Below are positions 5,727-14,144 of a stretch of DNA of 15,538 bases, in pieces. The position numbers and the translations under genes are program-made. Source of the stretch: JBHOQX01 sp042408595 (GTDB taxonomy: Bacteria > Chloroflexota > Chloroflexia > Chloroflexales > Roseiflexaceae); the NCBI GenBank assembly GCA_042408595.1, contig JBHOQX010000023.1, forward strand, positions 1-15,538, given 5' to 3'. The stretch's first letter is position 1, and every line of letters starts with the position of its first letter. Under the pieces are notes generated by a model. The model was not told the origin of the DNA and made no database searches. It was given only the letters and a program-made list of their open reading frames with translations.

Positions 5727-7232
5727 ATGCTTAACTACACCGGCCATCCGTTCCTGGACGTCGGCATCGCGGCGATGACGGCGTACGCCGGGAAGCGCCG
5801 CCCGGACGAGCTGACCGCCGACGATCTCGCCGCGGTCGCCGCCTACATCGAGGCGAACTATGTCCGCCCGCCGCTGCGCGGCCACCTGACCATGGCGTTC
5901 ACCAGCAACGCCTGGTTCGCCCAGGACGCCTTCAACCCCGACAAACCCGACCTCTCAGCGGAGCAGCGGGCGGCCCGGCGCGCCACGCGCGACCGCTGGG
6001 CAGCCCGCCATCTGCGTCAGTGGCAGGCAGCTGACCAGACGAGCGGCGAGGCGTGCGTCTTCACCGGCCTGCCCGCCGCGCCGGGCGAGCTGTCGGGCAA
6101 GCTCGCCCCCGGGCGGGCCGGGCGCGCCCAGGTGCCGCTGCTACAGGGCGACGATGCGATCAATTTCTTTACTGGCGGCGAGCCGGGGCTGCCGATCGCG
6201 CCGGCGGCGCTGCTCGCGCTTCAGTTCATGCCACTGGCCTGCGCGAAATGCGGCGTCGGGCTGCTGGCAGTGCATACAGACGACGACGACCTGACCTTCG
6301 AATTCGCCCGCGGCTTTCTAGGCGAGACCATCCAGGCCGTGACTCTGGCGCAGAGCGTCGGCGAAGACAAGCTGCCCGGCGCGCCGCGCTCGCTTCGCAC
6401 GCTCCTGGTCGAGCGGCTGACCACGATCGAGGAGCGCCGCCTGCGCACCGCGCGCCGTAGCGGCCGTGCCGCCTCGGTAACGGCCTACAACTTCAACAAC
6501 GGCAAGTCGCCAAAGCTGGAGATCTACCATCTGCCTTTGCAAATCACCAGTTTTCTGCGCACCGCGCTCACGCCGGCCTATCGGGACGCCTGGCAGGGGA
6601 TCGTCGGGCGCGGCTGGCAGCGAGTACAGGTGAAGCCTGGCAAGAAGGGCGCGCCGGCAGAAGCGGCCGAGCCGAAGCACAACTACCTCTACGAGGACCT
6701 CTTCACCCTGCCGGATGAGGCGGCGCGCTTCGTCCGCACCTACTTTTTGCGCGTGCCGCGACCCAGCCGCTCTGACGACGACCCGCGCGCCGAGTACTCG
6801 CCGCGCCGTGAGCGCGATCTGGTCTCCTGGCCGCTGGTGGCACTCTTTCTACGGGAGGTGATGCGTATGGATGAACAGCGTATCGAACGGATTCGCCTGC
6901 TCGGCGACAAACTGGCGGAGTACACCCGCCGCCAGGGTGGCAGGCGTTTCTTCCGCGCCTTTTTCACCGAGCGGAGCCGGTCGAACTTCATGGACCTGCT
7001 CGCCAAAACGAATATTGCGTATGTCAAATTTACCAATGGCCGCGATGTCCTGTTTGACCTGGATGGCTATGTGGATGTGTTCATGGACGGCGCGGACCTG
7101 CTGCGCCCGGACTGGGGCCTGGCGCGCGACCTGGTGCTGATCCGTATGGTCGAGCAACTCAAGGACTGGCTCGCCGAGAACCCCGACGCCCTGCCGGAGG
7201 ACGAGGCACAACCGGCGGACGCGCACGCATAG
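5727..7232 (+). CDS. cas8: Cas8 (Cst1, CXXC-CXXC family), large subunit of type I-B Cascade
   Basis: The protein has 501 aa from the ATG at 5727, which has GGGAGGTGGGG just upstream; the frame stays open back to 5604 but that extension shows no family similarity. It starts MLNYTGHPFLDVGIAAMTAY, the usual opening of TIGR01908 (Cst1), and continues RPPLRGHLTMAFTSNAWFAQ (47-66). The family is named for two CXXC pairs. The second is present (CAKC, 172-175); the first keeps only Cys110 (CVFT, 110-113). Later recognisable parts are NYLYEDLFTLPDEAARFVR (about 340-360 region) and the Asp/Arg-rich C-terminal half. Cas8 recognises the PAM and binds target DNA in Cascade. It is the first gene of the cas8-cas7-cas5-cas3-cas6 operon, ending 35 bp before cas7. 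Confidence 0.85.
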   Translation: MLNYTGHPFLDVGIAAMTAYAGKRRPDELTADDLAAVAAYIEANYVRPPLRGHLTMAFTSNAWFAQDAFNPDKPDLSAEQRAARRATRDRWAARHLRQWQAADQTSGEACVFTGLPAAPGELSGKLAPGRAGRAQVPLLQGDDAINFFTGGEPGLPIAPAALLALQFMPLACAKCGVGLLAVHTDDDDLTFEFARGFLGETIQAVTLAQSVGEDKLPGAPRSLRTLLVERLTTIEERRLRTARRSGRAASVTAYNFNNGKSPKLEIYHLPLQITSFLRTALTPAYRDAWQGIVGRGWQRVQVKPGKKGAPAEAAEPKHNYLYEDLFTLPDEAARFVRTYFLRVPRPSRSDDDPRAEYSPRRERDLVSWPLVALFLREVMRMDEQRIERIRLLGDKLAEYTRRQGGRRFFRAFFTERSRSNFMDLLAKTNIAYVKFTNGRDVLFDLDGYVDVFMDGADLLRPDWGLARDLVLIRMVEQLKDWLAENPDALPEDEAQPADAHA

Positions 7233-7267
7233 CAAGCCTATCATCTCACCCAGACAAGGAGGCGCAC

Positions 7268-8344
7268 ATGGCATTTGTTACCGGGCTGCTGCTGATCGAC
7301 GCGCCGGCCTCGGCGCTGAACAACCTCGGCCAGATCCCTGGCGAGCGCGAGGACAATACCGTCGGCGTGAAGGTGATCAAGACCAGGGAGGGCAGCTACC
7401 CCTACGTTTCGGCCCAGGCGTATCGCTATTGGCTGCGCACCACCCTCGAAGCGCGTGTGCCCGGCTGGAAGGCTGCGCCGATCTATCGTGAGGAGAAGGT
7501 CGCCTACACCGACGCCAATCCGATCGAGTGGTGGGACGACGACATCTTCGGGTATATGCGCGCACCGTCGAAACGAGAGACGGCCAAGGCCCAGCGGGCC
7601 ACCGATACGTCGCGCGCTGGCGAGACGGAAACCACTGACACCATCACCCGCGCCGCGCCGTTCCGCGTCAGCACGCTTGTCTCGATCGCGCCGGTGACGC
7701 CGACCAACGACTTTGGCACCATGTCGCGCCACGAGGGTAACCCGGTTCCGCACGAGCACCAGTTCTACCGCGCCACGCTCAAAGGGCTGTTCTCGCTCGA
7801 TCTGCACGCCTGCGGCACCTTCTCCTACCGCAACCGGACCGGCTTCCGCAACCTCGACGAGGTGCGCACGCGCCTGATCCAGGATGTGCCCGGACACGAA
7901 CACCTGGTGGCCGAGAAATCGTACCGGCTGCCGCACGAGCAGCGCGTCGCGCGGATCAAGGCGCTGTTCGAGGGCATGGGGCAGATCGAGGGCGGCGCGA
8001 AACAGACGCTGCACTACACCGATGTCAGCCCGTCGCTGCTCATCCTGGCGGTGACGAAGGGCGGCAACCATATCTTTCACCACGCGGTCGGGGCCAACCG
8101 GCAAGGCCAACCGGAGATCAGAGTGAACGCGCTCCGCGAGGCGCTGGAGGTTCACGCCGACGCACTGTTATCGCCGGTGTATGTCGGCTGGGTGCAAGGC
8201 TACCTGGACGACGAGCGTGCGAAGTTCGAGGCGTTCGCTCACGCGCAGAATCCGGCTTCCTCGCGGATCATCATCAGCCACCCGCGCACCGCGCTGCAAT
8301 CGCTGATCGAGAGCTTCGACGCGAACCCTGCCTGGCTAGCGTAG
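7268..8344 (+). CDS. cas7: Cas7 (Cst2/DevR family), Cascade backbone of type I-B
   Basis: The protein has 358 aa with a strong AAGGAGG ribosome site. The start MAFVTGLLLIDAPASALNNL, the VGVKVIKTREGSYPYVSAQA block (residues 37-56) and YRYWLR shortly after are the Cst2/DevR (TIGR02585) N-terminal signature. SRHEGNPVPHEHQFYRATLK and GLFSLDLHACGTFSYRNRTG in the middle are typical of the RAMP core that wraps the crRNA spacer. PSLLILAVTKGGNHIFHHAV marks the C-terminal part. Several copies per Cascade are expected from family knowledge. A charged low-complexity stretch (about 100-125, KRETAKAQRATDTSRAGETE) is probably the flexible loop seen in Cas7 proteins. Cas5 follows after 9 bp, so the two are translated from one mRNA. 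Confidence 0.9.
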   Translation: MAFVTGLLLIDAPASALNNLGQIPGEREDNTVGVKVIKTREGSYPYVSAQAYRYWLRTTLEARVPGWKAAPIYREEKVAYTDANPIEWWDDDIFGYMRAPSKRETAKAQRATDTSRAGETETTDTITRAAPFRVSTLVSIAPVTPTNDFGTMSRHEGNPVPHEHQFYRATLKGLFSLDLHACGTFSYRNRTGFRNLDEVRTRLIQDVPGHEHLVAEKSYRLPHEQRVARIKALFEGMGQIEGGAKQTLHYTDVSPSLLILAVTKGGNHIFHHAVGANRQGQPEIRVNALREALEVHADALLSPVYVGWVQGYLDDERAKFEAFAHAQNPASSRIIISHPRTALQSLIESFDANPAWLA

Positions 8345-8353
8345 GAGTCCGCC

Positions 8354-9097
8354 ATGCGCGTGCTCAAAATCGTGCTGGAAGGGACGACGGCCTCGTTCCG
8401 CTATCCCCACTTTATGCTGGGTGTTCAGCCGACCTTCCCGCTGCCGCCGCCAGCGACGATCTACGGCCATATCTGCAGCGCGCTCGGCGCGTGGGTGGAT
8501 CCGGACGGGCTGGCGTTCGCCTACCATTTCACCGCCGCCGGCGAGGGCGAGGAAATCGAGCATATCCACGTGCTCGCCGCCGCCAGCGGCAAGCTGCCGG
8601 GCACGAAGCACCCAAAGGTGCTCGAAGGGAACGTCAACCCGTTCACGCGCCACGTGCTGCTGCACCCGCGCCTGGTGCTCTACCTGAACCGCCCGGAATG
8701 GCGCGACGCCTTCCGCACGCCGCGTTACCCAGTGGCGCTCGGCCGATCGCAAGACTTGGCGTGCTACATCAGCGTCGAGATCGTCGAGCTCGAGCAGCGG
8801 GCGGATGTCTATTTTGAACACACCCTGCTGCCCTATACGATGGCAGCCCAAACTGCGGTCGGCGTCGTCACACTCATGCCGCGCTGGCTCGACTACGGGC
8901 GCAACCGCCAGCCGAGCTTCGCGCGCTACCTGCTGCTGCGCCAGCGAGTGATGAGCAGCGATCTGCTGCGCTTCGCCGGCGCAGCGCCGGGGCGCTACTG
9001 GGCCGACCCGCGCGCGCCACAGGTGAAGGGGGCGCCCCTCGGCCTGTGGTTTCATACCTTCACTGGAGCCGCCGATGAAGCCCTTGCCCTGGCCTGA
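8354..9097 (+). CDS. cas5: Cas5 (Cst/Tneap type) Cascade subunit
   Basis: The 247 aa protein begins MRVLKIVLEGTTASFRYPHF with PPPATIYGHICSALG soon after (residues 31-45). This is the family pattern of an N-terminal RAMP strand, ASFR/P and PPpsTiyGhicsalG. Cas5 caps the 5' handle of the crRNA next to Cas8. In the middle, NPFTRHVLLHPRLVLYLNRP and FRTPRYPVALGRSQDLACYI are conserved in Cas5t (TIGR01895). An AGGAG ribosome site precedes the ATG. The last 23 bp overlap the start of cas3, which implies translational coupling. Length is usual for the family. Confidence 0.9.
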   Translation: MRVLKIVLEGTTASFRYPHFMLGVQPTFPLPPPATIYGHICSALGAWVDPDGLAFAYHFTAAGEGEEIEHIHVLAAASGKLPGTKHPKVLEGNVNPFTRHVLLHPRLVLYLNRPEWRDAFRTPRYPVALGRSQDLACYISVEIVELEQRADVYFEHTLLPYTMAAQTAVGVVTLMPRWLDYGRNRQPSFARYLLLRQRVMSSDLLRFAGAAPGRYWADPRAPQVKGAPLGLWFHTFTGAADEALALA

Positions 9098-11471
9098 TTG
9101 GATGGACCACCTGCGGGCCAAGAGTGTCCGGCACGGCGGCGAGTCGCTGGCCGAACATACCTGGCAGGTCCTCAGCCGGCTGGCGGAGCTGCGGCGGCTG
9201 CGCCCCGGCCTGCCAGCGCTCGCCGGCGGGCCGCGCCTGTGGCACTGCCTGTTCTGGGCCTGCCTGCTGCACGATTTCGGCAAGGCAGCGCACGGGTTTC
9301 AGGCCCGGCTGGCCGACGGCCCCGTCTGGCCGCACCGCCACGAGGTGCTCTCGCTGGCGTTCCTCGACTGGATCGCCCCGGGCCTGACCGTGGACGAGCA
9401 AACCTGGACGCGCGCCGCGATCGTCTCGCACCACCGCGACGCCGCCGAGATCGCGCGGGCCTACCCGGATGTGGCCGAGGATCCACTGGCCCCGTTGCTG
9501 GCCGAGCTCGATCCGGCGACGCTCGGGCACCTGTGGCGCTGGCTGGCCGAGTGCGCCCCGGCCTGGCGCGCCGCGCTCGACTTTCCGCCCGGCGAGGTGG
9601 GCGATATCCAGCCACTCCCGCGCGACAACGCCATCGCGCTGGTGCGCGAGCACGGCGCGCGACGGGTGCGCGCTGCGCTCCACGACTACGCCGACTGGGT
9701 CGACGCGCTGCCGTACGCGCCAGCGGCGGCGCGCACCCTCGGCGTGTTGCTCCGCGGCCTGACAACCAGCGCCGATCACATGGCCTCGGCGCACCTGCAG
9801 CGCCTGCCCCCGCCGGTACAGGCGCCATGGGAGGGCCTGGCGCGGCGCATTCTGCGGCCCGGCCAGGTGCCCTATCCCCACCAGCGGCACAGCGCGGCGG
9901 CGGCCGGGCAGTCGGTCGTGCTGCTCGCCCCCACCGGCAGCGGCAAGACCGAGGCCGCGCTGTATTGGGCGCTCGGCGATGGCGCCACCCCTGTGCCGCG
10001 CCTGTTCTATGCATTGCCGTACCAGGCCAGCATGAACGCGATGTTCGACCGGCTGCGCGACCATGCCCGCGGCTTCGGCACGGAGGCGGTCGGGCTGCAG
10101 CACGGTCGGGCGCTGCCGGCCATGTATGCCCGCCTGCGCGAGAGCGACGAATGGGCGGCGACTGCTGCCGACCGGGCACGCTGGGAACGTACCATCACCA
10201 CGCTCAACGCCCGGCCGATCAAGGTCTTCAGCCCCTATCAGATGCTGAAGGCGATGTTCCGCCTGCGCGGGTTCGAGGCGATGCTCGCCGATTACGCCCA
10301 CGCGGCGTTTGTGTTCGATGAGATTCACGCCTACGAGCCGGGGCGGCTGGCGCTCATCCTGGCGCTCATCCGCTACCTGCGCCAGCATTACGGTGCCCGT
10401 TTTCTGGTCATGTCGGCCACCTTTCCCCAGATCATCCGCGCGCGGCTGGCCGAGGCGCTCGGGCCGCACGCCTCGATCAGCGCTGACGCGGAGGTCTGCC
10501 AGGCGTTCCGCCGGCACCGCCTCCACCTGCGCGACGGCGACCTGCTGGCGGACGGCATCGCGCCGATCGTCGCCGAGGTGCGCGCCGGCCGGCAGGTGCT
10601 GGTGGGGGTTACGACGGTGCAGCGGGCGCAGGAGATATGCGCGGCGCTGCGCGCCGCCGGGCTGCACGACGACGAGCTGCTGCTGATCCACAGTCGCTAT
10701 ATCTTCCGCGACCGTAACGCCCGCGAGTCCCGGATCCGCGACCGCTGCGGTCTGGATGCCCCCCGGGCGGCGCGCCGGCCGCTGGCGCTGATCGCTACTC
10801 AGGTGATCGAGGTGAGCCTGAACATCGATCTCGACACGATCTACAGCGAGCCGGCACCGCTGGAGGCGCTGCTCCAGCGCTTCGGGCGGGTCAACCGTGC
10901 TTGCGCCAAAGGTATCTGCCCGGTGTATGTCTTCCGCCAACCGGATGACGGGCAGGGAGTCTACGGCCGCCATCGCGACCCGACGCTGCGCGGCCATATC
11001 GTGCGGGTGACGCTGGCCGAGCTGGCCCGGCACGACGGCGCGGAGATCGATGAGACGCAGACCGGCGCCTGGCTCGACCGGGTCTACGCCGACCCGCAGC
11101 TCCAGGCGGCCTGGGAGGAGGAGTACCAGCGCGTCGCCGCCGGCGCGGCCCGCCTGCTCGACAGTCTGCGCCCGTTCGACAGCGACGAGCAGCAGGAAGA
11201 GGAGTTCGAGCACCTGTTCGATGGGGTCGAGATCGTGCCGCAGCGCTTCGAGCAGCAGTATGTCGCTCATCTGATGAACGATGAGTTCATCGAGGCGAAT
11301 GCCTTCCTGGTCAGCATCAGCCGGCAGAAGTTCGCCATGCTGAGCCGGCGCGGGCTGGTGCGGCGCGCCCAGGGCGAGGGGCGGCGCGGCGCATGGGTCG
11401 CCCGTCTCAGGTATGATGACGAGCAGGGACTGGTGTTCGATGAGGATCTGGGCGACCCGGACTGGAGCTGA
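9075..11471 (+). CDS. cas3: Cas3 HD nuclease-helicase, type I effector
   Basis: This 798 aa protein carries both activities. The N-terminal HD nuclease shows H28 (LAEHTW), HD at 66-67 (CLLHDFGKAAHGF), SHH at 118-120 and SADH at 232-235. The superfamily 2 helicase shows motif I APTGSGKT (285-292), motif II DEIH (415-418), motif III SAT (447-449), a Cas3-type TQVIEVSLNIDLD (575-587) and motif VI QRFGRVNR (601-608). It is recruited by Cascade after R-loop formation and degrades the DNA strand. All expected motifs are intact. It starts inside cas5 (23 bp overlap) with GGAG upstream, and cas6 follows after 52 bp. A long antisense frame opposite this gene is a composition artefact. Confidence 0.96.
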   Translation: MKPLPWPDWMDHLRAKSVRHGGESLAEHTWQVLSRLAELRRLRPGLPALAGGPRLWHCLFWACLLHDFGKAAHGFQARLADGPVWPHRHEVLSLAFLDWIAPGLTVDEQTWTRAAIVSHHRDAAEIARAYPDVAEDPLAPLLAELDPATLGHLWRWLAECAPAWRAALDFPPGEVGDIQPLPRDNAIALVREHGARRVRAALHDYADWVDALPYAPAAARTLGVLLRGLTTSADHMASAHLQRLPPPVQAPWEGLARRILRPGQVPYPHQRHSAAAAGQSVVLLAPTGSGKTEAALYWALGDGATPVPRLFYALPYQASMNAMFDRLRDHARGFGTEAVGLQHGRALPAMYARLRESDEWAATAADRARWERTITTLNARPIKVFSPYQMLKAMFRLRGFEAMLADYAHAAFVFDEIHAYEPGRLALILALIRYLRQHYGARFLVMSATFPQIIRARLAEALGPHASISADAEVCQAFRRHRLHLRDGDLLADGIAPIVAEVRAGRQVLVGVTTVQRAQEICAALRAAGLHDDELLLIHSRYIFRDRNARESRIRDRCGLDAPRAARRPLALIATQVIEVSLNIDLDTIYSEPAPLEALLQRFGRVNRACAKGICPVYVFRQPDDGQGVYGRHRDPTLRGHIVRVTLAELARHDGAEIDETQTGAWLDRVYADPQLQAAWEEEYQRVAAGAARLLDSLRPFDSDEQQEEEFEHLFDGVEIVPQRFEQQYVAHLMNDEFIEANAFLVSISRQKFAMLSRRGLVRRAQGEGRRGAWVARLRYDDEQGLVFDEDLGDPDWS

Positions 11472-11523
11472 TGCGATGACCCACGATGTCGCCGCCGCTC
11501 CGGGCGCAGGCACAGGAGGGAGC

Positions 11524-12483
11524 ATGAGCCTCACCACCCATCACCTCGAATTCACCTGCCGGGCGGTCACGCCGGTCGAGCTGGAGGAGCAGCCCGGCTC
11601 GTCCGTGCGCGGCGCGGTGGTCGGCGGGCTGTGGGAGCGTTTCTGCGCCAACAAGGCCGCGCCGTCCTGCCCCGCCTGCCCGCTGGTGCCGGTTTGCCCG
11701 GTGGCCGCGCTGATCGCGCCGATGCGCGAGGACGGCGAGCCAGGCGGCGGCCAGCGCCCGCGCCCGTATGTCGTCCGCCCGCCGGCCGCGGGCCCGCGGC
11801 GCTTCGCCCCCGGCGAGACGCTGGCCTTCGGCATCGCGTTGATCGGCACGGTCGCGCCGTTGTTCCCGTATGTCGTCATGGCCGCCCAGGCGATCGAGCA
11901 CGCCGGCCTGGGGCGCCGCCTACCCGCCGGGGGCCGGCGCGGTACGCTCCATGTCGAGGCGATCGCCGCGGTGCATCCGCTGCGCGGCGCGCGCCAGCCG
12001 CTCTACCGCCGCGGTACGCCCCACGTCGCATCCCCCGGCCTGCCGGTCACCCCGGCGGATGTGGCGGCCTACGCCGCTACGCTGCCCTCCGACCGGCTGA
12101 CCCTGCGCCTGCTCACCCCGCTGCGCCTGGTGGACGGCGAGCGGCTGGTGCGGCGCTTCGATCCGCGCCCGTTCCTCGCCCGGCTGGCCTGGCGGCTGGA
12201 CGAGCTGGCGCGGGCCTACGGCGATGGCCGGCCGCTGATCGGGCCGGACGCGCCGCGGGCGCTGGCCGGGCGGGCGCGGGTGGCCCAGGACGCTACCCGC
12301 TGGGTGGATGTGATCAGCTACTCGACGCGCAGCCGCCAGCGCACCCCGATCGGCGGGCTGGTCGGCGAGGTGACGCTGGAGGGCGATCTGGCCGGCCTGC
12401 GCGAGCTGCTGGTGTGGGGCTCGCTCGTCCACGTCGGACGCAATGCCGTCAAGGGCGACGGAGCGTACATCGTTGTGGCGTGA
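11524..12483 (+). CDS. cas6: Cas6 pre-crRNA endoribonuclease (PF10040-like RAMP)
   Basis: The protein has 319 aa from the ATG at 11524, chosen because AGGAGGG lies 4 bp before it; the frame extends back to 11413 but that part overlaps cas3 and lacks similarity. SSVRGAVVGGLWERF (26-40) followed by a Cys cluster (C41, C49, C52, C58) is the N-terminal pattern of the PF10040 Cas6 group. The C-terminus, RTPIGGLVGEVTLEGDLAGL then WGSLVHVGRNAVKGDGAY, is the glycine-rich loop and 'HvGrnavkGdGaY' signature. Cas6 cuts pre-crRNA at the repeat stem base. The repeats here have a GCTC/GAGC stem followed by ATTGAAAC, consistent with an 8-nt handle. The catalytic His was not assigned. As the only visible Cas6, it probably supplies both the I-B and type III complexes. 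Confidence 0.85.
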   Translation: MSLTTHHLEFTCRAVTPVELEEQPGSSVRGAVVGGLWERFCANKAAPSCPACPLVPVCPVAALIAPMREDGEPGGGQRPRPYVVRPPAAGPRRFAPGETLAFGIALIGTVAPLFPYVVMAAQAIEHAGLGRRLPAGGRRGTLHVEAIAAVHPLRGARQPLYRRGTPHVASPGLPVTPADVAAYAATLPSDRLTLRLLTPLRLVDGERLVRRFDPRPFLARLAWRLDELARAYGDGRPLIGPDAPRALAGRARVAQDATRWVDVISYSTRSRQRTPIGGLVGEVTLEGDLAGLRELLVWGSLVHVGRNAVKGDGAYIVVA

Positions 12484-12757
12484 TCGGCCGAGCCGCGGCG
12501 GGACGGCAGTACCTTAACAATTTGCCTTTTTCAAACGGTCTGCCCATCTGACGGGCAAACCATCAGGCGGGGAGACGGGCAGACCGTCAGGCGGGCAACG
12601 CTCAGCGGTGAGGGGTCAGGGGTGAGGGGTCGGCGTGCAACGTTGAGCGCGCTCAGGGCTGAACTCAGCGCTGGAAGCGCTAACCCCTGACCCCCGACCC
12701 CGCAATCATCCATCACCCATCGTTTCTGATTCACGTTTGACATCCCGGAGGCGTCAC
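12484..12757. repeat. Repeat-rich intergenic region between cas6 and cas1
   Basis: These 274 bp contain no gene. They hold an imperfect 24-bp tandem repeat (12551-12574 and 12575-12598, 20 of 24 identical) and an 11-bp perfect inverted repeat, ACGGTCTGCCC (12535-12545) with GGGCAGACCGT (12577-12587). A long hairpin-forming pair, GGGGTCAGGGGT (12612-12623) with ACCCCTGACCCC (12683-12694), follows. Similar TGACCCCTGACCC sequence recurs between cas1 and cas2. Transcription may stop or be slowed here, separating the effector and adaptation modules. Confidence 0.6.
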
Positions 12758-13774
12758 ATGCATCTTATCGTCGAAGAACGCGGCAGCTTTCTCTCCAAAC
12801 ATCAGGGCCGCCTGCGGGTGGAGAAGGATCGGCAACGGCTGGCCGAGGTACCGATCATGCACCTCGAACAGGTGTTGATTGTCTCCAACGGCGTGGCACT
12901 CAGCAGCGACGTTGTGCGGGCCTGCGCCGAGGAGGGCATCCCGATCCACTTCCTCAACGGGCGCGAGGGCGACGACTACGGCACGCTGGTCGCCAGCGGG
13001 CTGACCGGGATGGCGCTCACCCGCCGGGCGCAGCTCCGCGCCTATGACGACGAGCGCGGCCTCCACCTTGCGCGCGCCTTCGCCGCCGGCAAAATCCAAA
13101 GCCAGGCCAGCATGCTGCGCTACGCCGCCAAATACCGCAAGGAGAGCGACCCCGCCCTTTACCAGGAGTTGATGGCCGCCGCGACCGAGATTCTGGATAC
13201 GCTGCCGCCATTGGCGCGCCTCAGCGGGCCGATCAGCGAGGAGTCCCGCGCCGTGCTGATGGGGGCCGAGGGCCGGGCCGCTGCGCGCTACTGGGGCATG
13301 GTCGCCCGCCTCATTCCCGCCGGGCTGGCCTGGCCTGGTCGCCTGACCCAGGGAGCGACCGACGGTTTCAACCAGGCGCTCAACTACGGTTACGCCGTGC
13401 TCCGCGCCCAGGTGCGCCAGGCGCTGCTGCTCGCCGGCCTGGAGCCGAACGCCGGCTTTCTCCACGCCGACCGCCCCGGCAAACCGAGCCTCTCGCTCGA
13501 CCTGATCGAGGAGTTCCGCCAGGCGGTGGTCGACCGTACCCTGATCGGCCAGGTCAACCGCGGCTTTGCGATCACTCAGGACGAGAACGGGCTGCTGGAC
13601 GGGCCGGCGCGCAAGCGGATCGTCGAGAAAGTGCTCGAGCGCCTGGAGACGACCGAGCCCTACGAGGGCAAACGCCAGCCGCTGCGCCATATCCTGCAGT
13701 GCCAGGCGCGGCATATCGCGACCTTCGTCCGTGGCGAGCGCTCCGACTATGCCCCGTTTGTGATGGGCTGGTGA
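12758..13774 (+). CDS. cas1: Cas1 integrase
   Basis: The 338 aa protein starts at an ATG with CGGAGG upstream. MHLIVEERGSFLSKHQGRLR and VPIMHLEQVLIVSNGVALSS form the N-terminal beta domain. The metal site is visible: E171 in MGAEGRAAARYW, H236 in NAGFLHADRPGK, and D248/E251 in LSLDLIEEFR. These residues join new spacers to the leader-proximal repeat in complex with Cas2 (family knowledge). GFNQALNYGYAVL (203-215) is the usual helix before the His. All catalytic positions are intact. It opens the adaptation module cas1-cas2-cas4, separated from cas6 by a 274-bp repeat-rich gap, so it probably has its own transcription signals, though no convincing promoter was found. Confidence 0.96.
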   Translation: MHLIVEERGSFLSKHQGRLRVEKDRQRLAEVPIMHLEQVLIVSNGVALSSDVVRACAEEGIPIHFLNGREGDDYGTLVASGLTGMALTRRAQLRAYDDERGLHLARAFAAGKIQSQASMLRYAAKYRKESDPALYQELMAAATEILDTLPPLARLSGPISEESRAVLMGAEGRAAARYWGMVARLIPAGLAWPGRLTQGATDGFNQALNYGYAVLRAQVRQALLLAGLEPNAGFLHADRPGKPSLSLDLIEEFRQAVVDRTLIGQVNRGFAITQDENGLLDGPARKRIVEKVLERLETTEPYEGKRQPLRHILQCQARHIATFVRGERSDYAPFVMGW

Positions 13775-13796
13775 AGGGGACGCGGCTGAAGTTCAC

Positions 13797-13812
13797 GGTG
13801 AGCTCGCTCACC
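13797..13812 (+). terminator. Hairpin after cas1, possible weak terminator
   Basis: GGTGAG (13797-13802) and CTCACC (13807-13812) form a perfect 6-bp stem with a CTCG loop, 23 nt past the cas1 stop, followed by TTT and then a TGACCCCTGACCC tract. The short T-run makes strong termination unlikely. Confidence 0.35.
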
Positions 13813-13883
13813 TTTGACCCCTGACCCACGATCCCTGAACTCTGGACGTTGCCCTGCTCGCATCGACCAACACACAACACGCT

Positions 13884-14144
13884 ATGCAATGCCTGCTGAT
13901 CTATGACATTCCGCACGACGGAACGCGGCAGAAGGTGGCGGATGCCTGCCTGGACTACGGCTTGCAGCGCATCCAGTACAGCGCCTTCGCCGGCGACCTG
14001 ACACGCACGCACCAGCGCGCGCTGATGACCGAGATCCGCCGCCGCCTGGGCCGCCAGCCCGGCAATGTCTTGCTCTTCCCGCTGGACGAGCAGAGCTGGC
14101 GCGGGCGGCGCGAGATCCTCCAAGGAGCCCCTCGCGATGGATGA
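13884..14144 (+). CDS. cas2: Cas2 adaptation subunit
   Basis: The protein has 86 aa, a normal Cas2 length. MQCLLIYDIPHDGTRQKVAD carries the beta-1 'YDI' with Asp8, the family's conserved metal residue. YGLQRIQYSAFAGDLTRTHQ is the typical 'yGl.RvQySvFeG.lt' segment of the ferredoxin-like dimer. VLLFPLDEQ is the last core strand. Cas2 bridges two Cas1 dimers during spacer insertion. The ATG lacks a clear ribosome site (ACACAACACGCT precedes it), unlike its neighbours, so expression may be low or initiated differently. It lies 109 bp after cas1 and overlaps the start of cas4 by 8 bp. Confidence 0.93.
   Translation: MQCLLIYDIPHDGTRQKVADACLDYGLQRIQYSAFAGDLTRTHQRALMTEIRRRLGRQPGNVLLFPLDEQSWRGRREILQGAPRDG

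Noticed and set aside
11413..11523. N-terminal extension of cas6 to 11413
   Set aside because: It overlaps cas3 by 59 bp and lacks similarity. The ATG at 11524 has AGGAGGG and starts at the expected first RAMP strand.
9060..11537. 825-codon open frame on the minus strand opposite cas3
   Set aside because: It is an antisense shadow of a GC-rich gene: low-complexity Arg/Ala/Gly/Gln-rich product, no recognisable motif, and fully overlapped by a cas3 with all catalytic motifs.
12735..12741. TTGACA as -35 box for cas1
   Set aside because: It lies only about 20 bp before the ATG and directly abuts the ribosome site, so no -10 box or transcript start fits.
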